A stretch of 64,000 nucleotides of DNA. Source: JAMQPK01 sp963761975. Its GTDB lineage: Bacteria; Acidobacteriota; Vicinamibacteria; Vicinamibacterales; JAMQPK01. The notes beneath the pieces are model-generated. The model was not told the DNA's origin and ran no database searches. It worked only from the letters and a program-made list of their open reading frames with translations. This document shows, in pieces, positions 8,454 through 16,653 of the stretch (positions are counted from its first letter, which is position 1; every line of letters starts with the position of its first letter). The translations under genes were made by a program, and so were the position numbers. The stretch covers positions 682,001 to 746,000 of the forward strand of contig CAVXIR010000002.1 in the NCBI GenBank assembly GCA_963761975.1, written 5' to 3'.

Positions 8454-10028
8454 TTAGACGCCGCGAACTCTCACTCGGCTCTGCTCGCGCATGAATTGCT
8501 GCACGTAGTAGGGCCCGCCACTGCCTCTGCCGGTCGAGCCGCTGGCCTTCCAGCCGCCGAACGGGTTGATTCCCGGCCACGCGCCGGTTGTCGCGCCGGC
8601 GCGCCGGTTGGCGTAAGTCACGCCGGCCTGGATCCGCTCGAAGAACTTGTTCAGGTCGTCCTCGTTATCCGAATAGATGCCGGCAGTCAGCCCGTACTCT
8701 GTTCGGTTGGCTAACTCCAGTGCCTCGTCGAGTGTCATCACGTCGGCGATGACCACGATCGGCACGAACAGTTCCTCGGAAAAGAGCGGATGACCCGTCG
8801 GGAGGCCATCGATGACCGTGGGTTCGACGAAGTATCCGCGATCGAAGGGCGGATCGGTTATCCGCTTTCCGCCGACAAGAATCTTTCCGCCATCTTTCTT
8901 CGCGCGGTCGATCGCTGAGAGGTATGTCTTGACGGCGGCTTCGTTGATGACCGGTCCCATCCACACATCGCGCTCGAGCGGGTTGCCGACTTTGATGCGC
9001 TTGGTCTTCTCCACGAGCAGCTGCACGAACGCATCGCGCACATCCTTCTGGATATAGGCGCGAGAACACGCGGAACACTTCTGACCCTGCGCGCCGAATG
9101 CCGATCGCATGACACCGTCTGAGGCCTTGTCGAGATCGGCCGTGTTCGTCACAATCGCCGGGTTCTTTCCGCCCATCTCGATGATCAACGGCCGCGGCAC
9201 CGGGCGTGCGCCGTTGTCGCGCATCAGCCTCAGGCCGACTTCTTTCGAGCCGGTGAAGACGATGCCGTCGATGCCTTCGTTGTCGATCAACTCCTGCCCG
9301 ACGGTCGAGCCGGGGCCGGTCACGAAGTTGAACGTGCCGGGAGGCAGGCCCGCTTCGATCACCATCTCGGTCAGCTTCGCACCGAGCAGAGCTGTGTCGG
9401 TCGCGGGCTTGAACACGACCGTATTGCCGGCCGCGAGCGCGCCGCCCGCCGGCCCGGCTGCGAGCGCCATCGGAAAGTTGAAGGGCGAGATGACGGCCCA
9501 AACGCCATACGGGCGAAGCACGCTGACGTTGTCTTCGCCGGGGCCGAGCGATCCCATTTTCTCGACAAAGCCGCCGTGCTGCTCGATCTGATCGCAGTAG
9601 TAGGCAATCAAATCGGCGCCCTCTTCGACATCGCCGACGCACTCGAGCCTGTTCTTGCCGACTTCGTAGCCCATCAGTGCGGAGAGCTCGTACCGATGGC
9701 TGCGAATCGCGTCTGCGATCTTGCGCACGTAGACAAGACGTTTTTGCCATCCCAGCGCGGCCCAGGCCGGATACGCCTTGCGCGCAGCAGCCACCGCAGA
9801 CTTCACGTGCTCGCGCGTGCCTTTCTGAAAATGCGCCAACACAGTGCTCGTGTCGATGGGGCTGCGATCGTCGAACTGCTCGTCTGCCTTGAGCTGCTTG
9901 CCGTCGATATGCAGCAAGTACTCGCGCCCGAACGATTTCGGCGCCTCGGCGATGGCTGTGTCCAACTCGCGGTGAAGGTCTTCGAGCGACTCGCCACCAA
10001 GCGTTGCGTAAGTGATTTTGGTTGCCAT
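8454..10028 (-). CDS. L-glutamate gamma-semialdehyde (1-pyrroline-5-carboxylate) dehydrogenase
   Basis: 524-residue aldehyde dehydrogenase, predicted to oxidise glutamate gamma-semialdehyde to glutamate with NAD(P)+, the second step of proline degradation. Visible motifs are the cofactor-binding core (ISPFNFPMALAAGP, VVFKPATDTALLGA, FTGSKEVGLRL), the general base Glu in IIEMGGKNP, and the nucleophilic Cys in GQKCSACSRAY. The C-terminal YANRRAGATTGAWPGINPFG and GGWKASGSTGRGSGGPYY are diagnostic for the RocA/PruA-type subgroup. The N terminus is about 40 residues longer than minimal ALDHs, as usual for that subgroup. No proline dehydrogenase lies in the window, so pathway assignment rests on subfamily alone. 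A cruciform repeat separates it from the next gene. Confidence 0.85.
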   Translation of the reverse strand: MATKITYATLGGESLEDLHRELDTAIAEAPKSFGREYLLHIDGKQLKADEQFDDRSPIDTSTVLAHFQKGTREHVKSAVAAARKAYPAWAALGWQKRLVYVRKIADAIRSHRYELSALMGYEVGKNRLECVGDVEEGADLIAYYCDQIEQHGGFVEKMGSLGPGEDNVSVLRPYGVWAVISPFNFPMALAAGPAGGALAAGNTVVFKPATDTALLGAKLTEMVIEAGLPPGTFNFVTGPGSTVGQELIDNEGIDGIVFTGSKEVGLRLMRDNGARPVPRPLIIEMGGKNPAIVTNTADLDKASDGVMRSAFGAQGQKCSACSRAYIQKDVRDAFVQLLVEKTKRIKVGNPLERDVWMGPVINEAAVKTYLSAIDRAKKDGGKILVGGKRITDPPFDRGYFVEPTVIDGLPTGHPLFSEELFVPIVVIADVMTLDEALELANRTEYGLTAGIYSDNEDDLNKFFERIQAGVTYANRRAGATTGAWPGINPFGGWKASGSTGRGSGGPYYVQQFMREQSRVRVRGV

Positions 10029-10046
10029 AAGTAGTTAGGCTTACGT

Positions 10047-10113
10047 GACAGGGCTGAAGCCCTGTGCCACCGATGTCCCTGCAGCAACGGTGGCACAGCC
10101 CTTCAGGGCTGTC
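10047..10113. repeat. Cruciform REP-like element (CAGGGCT...CCACCG family), copy 1
   Basis: Two 26-nt arms, 10047-10072 and 10088-10113, are inverted copies that differ at only a few positions. Each arm folds on itself (AGGGCTGAAGCCCT; AGCCCTTCAGGGCT), and the differences between arms keep both hairpins paired. It fills the gap between the aldehyde dehydrogenase and the amidohydrolase homologue and touches the latter's stop codon. Confidence 0.8.
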
Positions 10114-11606
10114 TAATCATTGGAGCTTACAGCTGGCGGGCGCTGATACACGATCTTGCCGTCGAAGATGGTGACCGTCACCGCGGTCTCACGAAGCGCG
10201 TCAGGACGCGCGTCGAAGATGTCGTTCGAGAGGATGACGATGTCGGCCAGCATCCCGCGTGCGAGCGTGCCCTTGCGCTGTTCATCGTAGGACGCATACG
10301 CCGCGTGGCTCGTGTACGCATCGATCGCGTTGCGCAAGTCTCCAGGCGCAGACACCGTCTCTTCGATCGCGTCTCGCGGATCGAGCGACGACGCCGGCCA
10401 GTTGCTGCCGAACAGAATGCGCGCCTGGCCGTCGCTCAACAGGTTTTCGTCGAGGCGAACGCGACGCCCTCGCGCCGGCGCGGCGTTGACCTCAGCGGCA
10501 TGTTCGAATGCGTTGACGGCTGCGTGCACATCCGAGCCGTTCACCGTCCGCACCATCACGTGCCAGTTGTGCTTGTCGAGCAGCGCGACCGCCCGTTCGA
10601 CCTGCTGCGCCTCGCACGGGCACATCACCATCACAGCGCCGAGCTTCAGCGCAGGATCATCTGGAAACTGCTCGCGCAGCTCATTCAGCTCGATGACGTT
10701 GGCTTCGGTAATCGTGGGCGCGACCGCAATCGACGCCGAGACCCTGACATTGAGGTCCCCATCTTTGCGGATTTCATCGAGCAGCTGAAGCTCTTCCTCA
10801 GTCGCGCTCACCGACTGCATGCTGGTAATGCCCAGCCTGTGCGCCTCGCTGATGGCGGCGCGAAGGGCCGCAAGCTTCTGAGCACGCGTGGGTTGGGGCA
10901 CGGCTCGGATGACCAGATTCACGGCGTCGTCTTTGAGCACGCCCGTCGGCTCGCCGGTTCGTCGATCTCTGATGACGATCCCTGAGGCGCCATCACGCGT
11001 CTTACGAGTGATGCCGGCCAGCTCGAGCGCTTTCGAATTGGCCCACGCGAGCGTACCGTCTTCGCTGGTCACCAGGACAGGCCGATCGTGAACGGCCACA
11101 TCGAGAATCTTTCGGGCTGGCACATTGGCGGCCGAGAGCAGTTCGGCATCGCCATTGCGCCCGACCAGCCAGGGTGTCTCGGGCTTGTCTTCGGCGTAGT
11201 GGCGAAGTTCGGTTTCGATGTCGTCGATCGTTCGAGCCGGCGAGAGATCAAGATGCTCAGACGTGAGCGCTCCGTTCATCAGTTGAACCTGAGCGTCGTT
11301 CAGTCCGGGCAGCACGGAGGCGCCATGTGCGTCGAGCACTACGGTTTGCGCACGTCGCAGGCGTTTGACGTCACGGTTGGACCCGACGCGAAGGATCTGA
11401 TTACCGCGAACGGCCACCGCTTCCTGAAGTTCGGCGCCTGCGCCCGGATACACCTTGCCGTTGACGATGATGAGATCGACGGGCCCGCTCGCATCGTCGC
11501 GCTGGGCGCCGACAATGAGGCCCGCAATGAAGGTCGCTCCGACGATGACCGCAACGAGGATGGTTGTGAGGCGCGTCGCCATAGTGGAGACGATATAGCG
11601 TAGCAT
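10113..11606 (-). CDS. Amidohydrolase-family (YtcJ-like) protein lacking metal ligands
   Basis: 497 residues; an N-terminal membrane anchor or signal (about residues 10-30, TILVAVIVGATFIAGLIVGA) precedes a YtcJ-like amidohydrolase fold. Fold landmarks are conserved: VLDAHGASVLPGLNDAQVQL, WANSKALELAGITR, LGITSMQSV, ILFGSNWPASSLDPRDAI, KGTLARGMLADIVIL. The catalytic residues are not. The first metal pair HxH reads QVQ, DGH reads DGTL, the HAIGD region reads RTVNGSDV, and the active-site Asp of FGSDWP is Asn. This should be a pseudoenzyme or have another activity. The start may be 11606 or ATG 11582; neither has a clear ribosome binding site. It is divergent from the rhodanese gene. Confidence 0.75.
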   Translation of the reverse strand: MLRYIVSTMATRLTTILVAVIVGATFIAGLIVGAQRDDASGPVDLIIVNGKVYPGAGAELQEAVAVRGNQILRVGSNRDVKRLRRAQTVVLDAHGASVLPGLNDAQVQLMNGALTSEHLDLSPARTIDDIETELRHYAEDKPETPWLVGRNGDAELLSAANVPARKILDVAVHDRPVLVTSEDGTLAWANSKALELAGITRKTRDGASGIVIRDRRTGEPTGVLKDDAVNLVIRAVPQPTRAQKLAALRAAISEAHRLGITSMQSVSATEEELQLLDEIRKDGDLNVRVSASIAVAPTITEANVIELNELREQFPDDPALKLGAVMVMCPCEAQQVERAVALLDKHNWHVMVRTVNGSDVHAAVNAFEHAAEVNAAPARGRRVRLDENLLSDGQARILFGSNWPASSLDPRDAIEETVSAPGDLRNAIDAYTSHAAYASYDEQRKGTLARGMLADIVILSNDIFDARPDALRETAVTVTIFDGKIVYQRPPAVSSND

Positions 11607-11669
11607 TTACGGCGCTCTGTGAGAACCGACCGCGGTTGGAGCGGACGCAGGGGCCTACGAGGAGGAAAG

Positions 11670-12494
11670 ATGGGCGTGCTGGTTAGTACGGATTGGGTCA
11701 AAGATCACCTCACCGACCCGAATGTCAGGATTGCAGAGGTGGACGTCGATACCGCGGCCTACGATCAGGGGCACGTGCCTGGCGCCGTCGGTTGGAACTG
11801 GACGACGCAACTGTGCGATACCCTCGTCCGCGACGTGATTCCGAAGAACAAGCTGGAAGAGTTGCTCGGAATTTCCGGGATAGACAACGACACCACGGTT
11901 GTCCTGTACGGGGATAACAACAACTGGTTTGCCGCATGGGCCTTCTGGCAGCTCAAGCTCTACGGCCACCAGGATGTCCGGATCATGGACGGCGGCCGTA
12001 AGAAGTGGCTCGCGGAGGGCAAAGAGCTGAGCACTCAGCCGCCGAATCCGCCCAGCCGAACCTATAAGGCGAAAGACGCCGATAACTCGCTGCGCGCGTT
12101 TCTCCCTGAAGTACAGGAGGCGGTCAAGAACCGGAGCGCGTACCTCGTCGATGTGCGCAGTCCGGCAGAATTCACGGGAGAGATTCTGTCGCCTCCCGGC
12201 CTCCCGGAAACGGCCCAGCGCGGCGGCCATATTCCCGGCGCCAAGAGCATGCCGTGGGCGAAGCTCGCGAACGACGACGGCACGTTCAAGACGCCTTTAG
12301 AAATCAAGGCCCTCTACGATGGGGTCGGTGTGAAAGGGGACAAGCTGGTCATCGCTTATTGCCGCATCGGCGAGCGGTCGAGTCACAGCTGGTTCGCACT
12401 CAAGTACCTGCTCGGCTACAACGACGTCAAGAACTACGACGGCTCGTGGACGGAGTGGGGCAATCTTGTGGGGGCGCCCGTGGAGAAGCCCTAA
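11670..12494 (+). CDS. Thiosulfate sulfurtransferase (tandem rhodanese)
   Basis: 274-residue, two-domain rhodanese that would transfer sulfane sulfur from thiosulfate to cyanide or a protein acceptor. The inactive N-terminal domain (VSTDWVKDHLTDPNVRIAEV ... VPGAVGWNW) is followed by the active one with the persulfide-forming Cys in AYCRIGERSSHSWFAL, the loop typical of CysA/SseA-type enzymes. The N-terminal domain retains VVLYGDNNNWFAAWAFW. The start is ATG 11670, with GAGGAGGAAA immediately upstream; the longer frame from 11619 adds an atypical Arg-rich tail. The product has no signal peptide, so it is cytoplasmic. Confidence 0.88.
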   Translation: MGVLVSTDWVKDHLTDPNVRIAEVDVDTAAYDQGHVPGAVGWNWTTQLCDTLVRDVIPKNKLEELLGISGIDNDTTVVLYGDNNNWFAAWAFWQLKLYGHQDVRIMDGGRKKWLAEGKELSTQPPNPPSRTYKAKDADNSLRAFLPEVQEAVKNRSAYLVDVRSPAEFTGEILSPPGLPETAQRGGHIPGAKSMPWAKLANDDGTFKTPLEIKALYDGVGVKGDKLVIAYCRIGERSSHSWFALKYLLGYNDVKNYDGSWTEWGNLVGAPVEKP

Positions 12495-12652
12495 TAGTCG
12501 GCAGTCGGCGGTCGGCAGTCGGCCGTCCGCAGTCAGTAGTCGGCAGTGGCCAGTCGACCGTCCGACTGTTAGAGCCGGTGTCGACTGACTGCTGACTGGA
12601 AGCTGCTGACTAAAGACGGCTGACTGCTGACTGGAGACTGCCGACTACAAAC
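12495..12652. repeat. Inverted array of GTCGGCAGTC-type units
   Basis: The spacer after the rhodanese gene starts with imperfect direct copies of GTCGGCAGTC (about 12498-12570). After a short centre they turn into the inverted form (GACTGACTGCTGACTGG ... GACTGCCGACTAC, about 12584-12650). A transcript could fold into a long imperfect hairpin. A related segment occurs before lpdA at about 30.82-30.89 kb. Confidence 0.75.
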
Positions 12653-12880
12653 ATGAAAGCCGAAGAATACACAGAGCGCCGTGAGACCGTTGATGGATGG
12701 CCCGTCCATATCGTCACCTATCGCATCGGCGACAAGTACTACTGCTCGATCGACAACGTCGACCCCGGCGCGCGTTTTGCGCGCGCCGAGGGCACGACGC
12801 GCGAGGATGTGGAGCGGGTGGCGTTCGAAAAGGCGAAAAAGTATCTGAAGCAGACGCGCCGGTTTCCTGCCTCAACGTAG
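12653..12880 (+). CDS. Small conserved-looking protein of unknown function
   Basis: 75 codons starting ATG KAEEYTERRETVDGWPVHIV and ending RRFPAST. The composition is soluble and charged, with a beta-hairpin-like core (VTYRIGDKYYCSIDNVDPGA) followed by a helix (TREDVERVAFEKAKKYLKQT). Codon use looks coding (G/C in third positions) and the frame is not a shadow of another gene. It has no recognised domain. It follows the rhodanese across a repeat array. Confidence 0.6.
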   Translation: MKAEEYTERRETVDGWPVHIVTYRIGDKYYCSIDNVDPGARFARAEGTTREDVERVAFEKAKKYLKQTRRFPAST

Positions 12881-12922
12881 GCAGGCCTGCCGCGCCGAAG
12901 CCGCGAAGCGGCGAAGGCGGGC

Positions 12923-12940
12923 GCAGCCCTTTAGGGCTGC
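12923..12940. repeat. Short REP-like hairpin overlapping the coxM stop codon
   Basis: GCAGCCCTTTAGGGCTGC is a perfect 8-bp inverted repeat around TT. On the minus strand its loop provides the TAA that ends the coxM-like gene (12931-12933). It belongs to the AGGGCT/AGCCCT family seen at 10.05 and 44.78 kb. Confidence 0.6.
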
Positions 12941-13788
12941 CGTGACATCGCCCGGGCCAGCGCACGCCCGGTGAACACGGCAACCATTGCCCGCCGGTAC
13001 TCTGAGCTGGCGTGGATGTCAGAGATCACGTCGTCCATTTTGGCGCCCGCGAGACGTGAGGCCGCCTCGATGCTCGACATCGAGAGCGGCTTGCCCGCGA
13101 GCGCGGCCTCGACATCTGCCAGTCGAATGGCGTTGGGACCTGCGCCGGTCACCCCGATACGCGCGGCCTGAATGACTCCCTGTCTGACGTCGATCGCTGC
13201 CGCCACACCGACAATCGCAAAATGCGAGGCACGCTGGTACAGCTTGGCGTAGGCAGCGGTCTTGACGGGTGCGAACCGCACCCCCACGATGATTTCGTCC
13301 GCCGCTAGATCGACCGTGAACAATCCACGAAAGAAATCGCGTGCATGGACGGTTCGCGGTCCGTTATGCCCCGTCACGTGAATCTCCGCATCGAGCGCCA
13401 GCAGTGCGGCGGGGTAGTCGGCGGACGGATCGGCATGCGCGATGCTGCCACCCAACGTCCCGCGATTGCGTACCTGAGCGTCGCCAATTGCTGCTGCCGT
13501 CTCGGCAATTATCGGGCACTCATCCTGCAGCACGCTCGATGTTGCAACATCGTGATGGACAGTGCCTGCGCCAATCTCGATGCGGCCATCTTTCTTGCGA
13601 ATACCGCGAAGCTCCGGAATGCGCGCGATGTCGATGAGCGAGGCCGGCTGGCTGAGGCGAAGCTTCATGACAGGAATCAGACTGTGGCCTCCCGCGATGA
13701 ACTTGCCTTCGCCGTTCGCCGCGCGAAGCTTTGCGAGCGCGTCGTCCACGGAGGTGGCGCGGCTGTATTCGAATGCGGTCGAGATCAC
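12931..13788 (-). CDS. coxM: FAD-binding subunit of a CO dehydrogenase/xanthine dehydrogenase family enzyme
   Basis: 285 residues of the CoxM type, the flavoprotein that passes electrons from the iron-sulfur subunit to the quinone pool or another acceptor. FAD signatures are FIAGGHSLIPVMKLRLSQP (about residues 35-53) and GGSIAHADPSADYPAALLAL, with the C-terminal CO-dehydrogenase flavoprotein domain after about 180. The start is GTG 13788, with GGGAGG 7 nt upstream, which gives a GTGA overlap with the coxL-like stop. The longer upstream frame is Arg-rich and not credible. It is the last gene of a coxS-coxL-coxM operon. Confidence 0.88.
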   Translation of the reverse strand: MISTAFEYSRATSVDDALAKLRAANGEGKFIAGGHSLIPVMKLRLSQPASLIDIARIPELRGIRKKDGRIEIGAGTVHHDVATSSVLQDECPIIAETAAAIGDAQVRNRGTLGGSIAHADPSADYPAALLALDAEIHVTGHNGPRTVHARDFFRGLFTVDLAADEIIVGVRFAPVKTAAYAKLYQRASHFAIVGVAAAIDVRQGVIQAARIGVTGAGPNAIRLADVEAALAGKPLSMSSIEAASRLAGAKMDDVISDIHASSEYRRAMVAVFTGRALARAMSRQP

Positions 13789-16154
13789 GATTGGCCTCCC
13801 TGGATGATGCGCCACAGCTTTTCTGGTCGAAGCATCATGTCGATGTGCTTGACACCGAAGTCGCTGAGCGCATCGACGGCCGCGGCGACGACGCACGGCG
13901 TCGAGCCGAGCGTGCCGGCTTCGCCAATCCCCTTCGCTCCCTGCGGATTGATGGGCGTAGGTGTTACCGCAGCCGTGAGCTCGAAGCGTGGGAAATCGAT
14001 CGCGCGCGGAAGCGCGTAGTCCATGAACGATCCCGTCAGCAGCTGACCTGATTCGTCGTAGACGACCTCCTCGACCATGGCCTGCCCTATGCCCTGAGCG
14101 AGGCCGCCGTGGATCTGTCCCTCGACGATGAGCGGATTGATGCGATTACCCGCGTCGTCCACCGCCACAAGCTTGAGGAGCGTCGGCTCACCTGTCTGGC
14201 GATCGATCTCCAGCATCGAGATGTGGCAGCCGAATGGATAGGTGAAGTTGGACGGCTCGAAGAAGGCTTCGTCACTGAGCCCGGGTTCCAGACCTTCCGG
14301 GAGCTGAACCGGCACATACGCGTACGCTGCGACGCCCGCGAACGGCTTTGCGGACGAGGGCGTTCCTTTGACCGCGATCGTGCCGTTCTCGAAGACGAGA
14401 TCGTCCTCGTGGGCTTCGAGCATGGCCGCGGCGAACTTGGCCATCTTCGACTTCACCTTCGTTGCGGCCATCTGCAGTGCGACCCCGCCGACTGCCTGCG
14501 AACGGCTGCCGAACGTACCGATGCCCTGCTTCACGACCGCGGTATCGCCGTGCACGACGGTGACGTGCTCGATCGGCACGCCGAACTCGTCAGCGACCAT
14601 TTGTGCAAACGTCGTCTCGTTGCCCTGGCCGTGTGGAGATGCACCGGTCGCCGCGGTAATGCGACCATCGCGCTCAACCGTGACCTGTGAGTACTCCCAC
14701 CCGCCGGTGCCCATCGCCGAGGACGGCCCCATGCCGCAGACCTCGACGTACATCGCGAGCCCAAGGCCGACAAGGCGGCCCTCCGCGCGTGCCGCATCGC
14801 GCTCGGCTTTGAGCTGCTCCCACTGAGCGCTCTCGAGCGCGATGTTGAGCGCCTTTTCGTAGTCACCCGAGTCGTATTCGGCGCCCATCTGCGTCTTGAA
14901 TGGAAACTGGTTCGGCTGGATGAAATTTTTCCGCCGCAGCTCGGCAGGATCCATCTTGAGCTCGCGGGCGAGCATGTCGATGGCGCGCTCGACGAAATAT
15001 GTGGCCTCGGGGCGGCCGGCACCGCGATAGGCGTCGGTCGGCGTCTTGTTGGTGAATACCTCGGTCAACGTGGCGCGGATGGCTGGGATGTTGTACGTCG
15101 CGCTGGCCATCAGCAACGTAAGTGTCGGGATGTCCGCCGTAAAGAGCATGTTGTAGGCACCGATGTCGGCAATCAACCGGAGCTTCAGTCCGAGCACCGT
15201 GCCGTCGCGCCTGGCCGCCAGGTCGATGTAGCCGACAATGTCGCGCCCGTGATTCGTGGCGACAAATGCTTCCGATCGGTCTTCGATCCATTTCACCGGA
15301 AGGCCGAGACGTTTCGAGACCGCCGCAGCCACGTACTCTTCGCCATAGATGTTGATTTTGGCGCCAAACCCTCCGCCCACCTCGGGCGCGATCGCTCGTA
15401 CTTGGTCCTCCCCGAGCCCGAGTTGCGTGGCGATGTAGGTGCGCAGGATGTGCGGGTTCTGCGTGGACGACCAGATCGTCAGCGTACCTTTCCCGGGCTC
15501 GAAGTGTGCGACGACACCTCGGGGCTCCATTGCAGACGGCGCGAGTCGATGGTTGATCATGCGCTGCGAGATGACGACGTCGGCCTGGGCAAATGCCTTT
15601 TCGATGGCAGAGTCGTCGACCTGACGCGAATCGCCGCTGCCTGTGACTCCGGTGCCGCTTGGTACCTGCAGCGCAACGTTGTTCGGAAAGTTGGCGTGAA
15701 GGAGGGCCGGCTTCCCGGTCATCGCGATTTCGGGATCGACGACAGCTGGAAGCATGTCGTAGGTCACGACGATCGCGTCCAGCGCGTCCCGTGCGATATA
15801 GCGATCGCGCGCGACGACGACCGCGACCGGTTCTCCCGCATAGCGAATGGTCTCGACGGCGACGGCGCGATGCGCCGGAGAAGGCCCCGGGGTGCCAATG
15901 GGCATGGGTCCCAGGATCTCGGCGATGTGTGCACCAGTAAACACGGCCTCTACGCCCTCAATCGCTTCAGCAGCGCTCATATCGACTGCGACGATACGAC
16001 CGTGCGCCACGTCACTGCGCTTGAAGGCGAGGTACTGCATGCCGACCAGCGCCACATCATCGACATAGGTGGCGCGGCCTTGAATCAGCCGAGGATCTTC
16101 CCGGCGCTTGACGCGTTGGCCTACGAGCTTTGGCAGTACGGGAGACGTCGCCAT
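13785..16154 (-). CDS. coxL: Molybdopterin-binding large subunit, form II CO dehydrogenase-like
   Basis: 789-residue large subunit of the xanthine oxidase family (LVGQRVKRREDPRLIQGRATY at the N terminus; GGFGAKINIYGEEYVAAA; GASPHGQGNETTFAQMVADE). The active-site loop reads AYRGAGR, which defines form II; true form I CO dehydrogenases have AYXCSFR with the Cys that binds Cu. Form II proteins oxidise CO poorly or use other substrates, so the reaction cannot be stated. The C terminus carries KGIGEAGTLGSTPCVVAAAV, with the Glu conserved as base in this family. It lies 4 nt after coxS and overlaps coxM. No coxD, coxE or coxF accessory gene is visible here. Confidence 0.88.
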   Translation of the reverse strand: MATSPVLPKLVGQRVKRREDPRLIQGRATYVDDVALVGMQYLAFKRSDVAHGRIVAVDMSAAEAIEGVEAVFTGAHIAEILGPMPIGTPGPSPAHRAVAVETIRYAGEPVAVVVARDRYIARDALDAIVVTYDMLPAVVDPEIAMTGKPALLHANFPNNVALQVPSGTGVTGSGDSRQVDDSAIEKAFAQADVVISQRMINHRLAPSAMEPRGVVAHFEPGKGTLTIWSSTQNPHILRTYIATQLGLGEDQVRAIAPEVGGGFGAKINIYGEEYVAAAVSKRLGLPVKWIEDRSEAFVATNHGRDIVGYIDLAARRDGTVLGLKLRLIADIGAYNMLFTADIPTLTLLMASATYNIPAIRATLTEVFTNKTPTDAYRGAGRPEATYFVERAIDMLARELKMDPAELRRKNFIQPNQFPFKTQMGAEYDSGDYEKALNIALESAQWEQLKAERDAARAEGRLVGLGLAMYVEVCGMGPSSAMGTGGWEYSQVTVERDGRITAATGASPHGQGNETTFAQMVADEFGVPIEHVTVVHGDTAVVKQGIGTFGSRSQAVGGVALQMAATKVKSKMAKFAAAMLEAHEDDLVFENGTIAVKGTPSSAKPFAGVAAYAYVPVQLPEGLEPGLSDEAFFEPSNFTYPFGCHISMLEIDRQTGEPTLLKLVAVDDAGNRINPLIVEGQIHGGLAQGIGQAMVEEVVYDESGQLLTGSFMDYALPRAIDFPRFELTAAVTPTPINPQGAKGIGEAGTLGSTPCVVAAAVDALSDFGVKHIDMMLRPEKLWRIIQGGQS

Positions 16155-16158
16155 CGGG

Positions 16159-16620
16159 TCAGCTCCGTTTTGCGGCGTATTGGATTGCGTTGACGATGTG
16201 CTGGTAGCCGGTGCATCGGCAGAAATTGCCGGAGATGCCCTCGCGAATCTCTCGCTCAGACGGATTCGGGTTGTCTTCGAGGAGCGTCACCGCAGCCATG
16301 ATCATCCCAGGCGTGCAGTAGCCGCACTGGAGGCCGTGTTCCTCCCAGAACCCCTGCTGCAGCGGATGCAGACCGCCGTCGGGCGCAAGCCCCTCGATTG
16401 TCGTCACTGTCGACCCATCGGCCTGGACCGCGAATACAGTGCAGGACTTTGCGCTGCGTCCGTCGATCAGCACGGTACAGGCGCCGCATTGGCTCGTATC
16501 GCAGCCGATGTGTGTGCCCGTCAGTCGCAGGTGGTCGCGGAGGAAGTGAACGAGAAGCATGCGAGGTTCGACGACGGCCTTGCGAACCTTGCCGTTGACG
16601 GTGATCGCGATTTGGGCCAT
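16159..16620 (-). CDS. coxS: 2Fe-2S subunit of a CO dehydrogenase-like enzyme
   Basis: 153 residues with two [2Fe-2S] clusters. The plant-ferredoxin-like site is GCDTSQCGACTVLIDG plus SCTVFA, and the C-terminal helical site has CGYC (LQCGYCTPGM) and CRC (GNFCRCTGY). This is the standard CoxS/XdhC layout and length. The start is ATG 16620 (MAQIAITVNGKVRK), with AAAGGTG upstream; an in-frame ATG at 16650 adds ten residues without a better ribosome site. It is the first gene of the S-L-M order that is typical of form II clusters. It lies 33 nt after the methylase stop, so read-through from the helicase-methylase genes is possible. Confidence 0.9.
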   Translation of the reverse strand: MAQIAITVNGKVRKAVVEPRMLLVHFLRDHLRLTGTHIGCDTSQCGACTVLIDGRSAKSCTVFAVQADGSTVTTIEGLAPDGGLHPLQQGFWEEHGLQCGYCTPGMIMAAVTLLEDNPNPSEREIREGISGNFCRCTGYQHIVNAIQYAAKRS

Positions 16621-16653
16621 GAGCACCTTTCTCGTGATGGCGTGCGCCACAGC

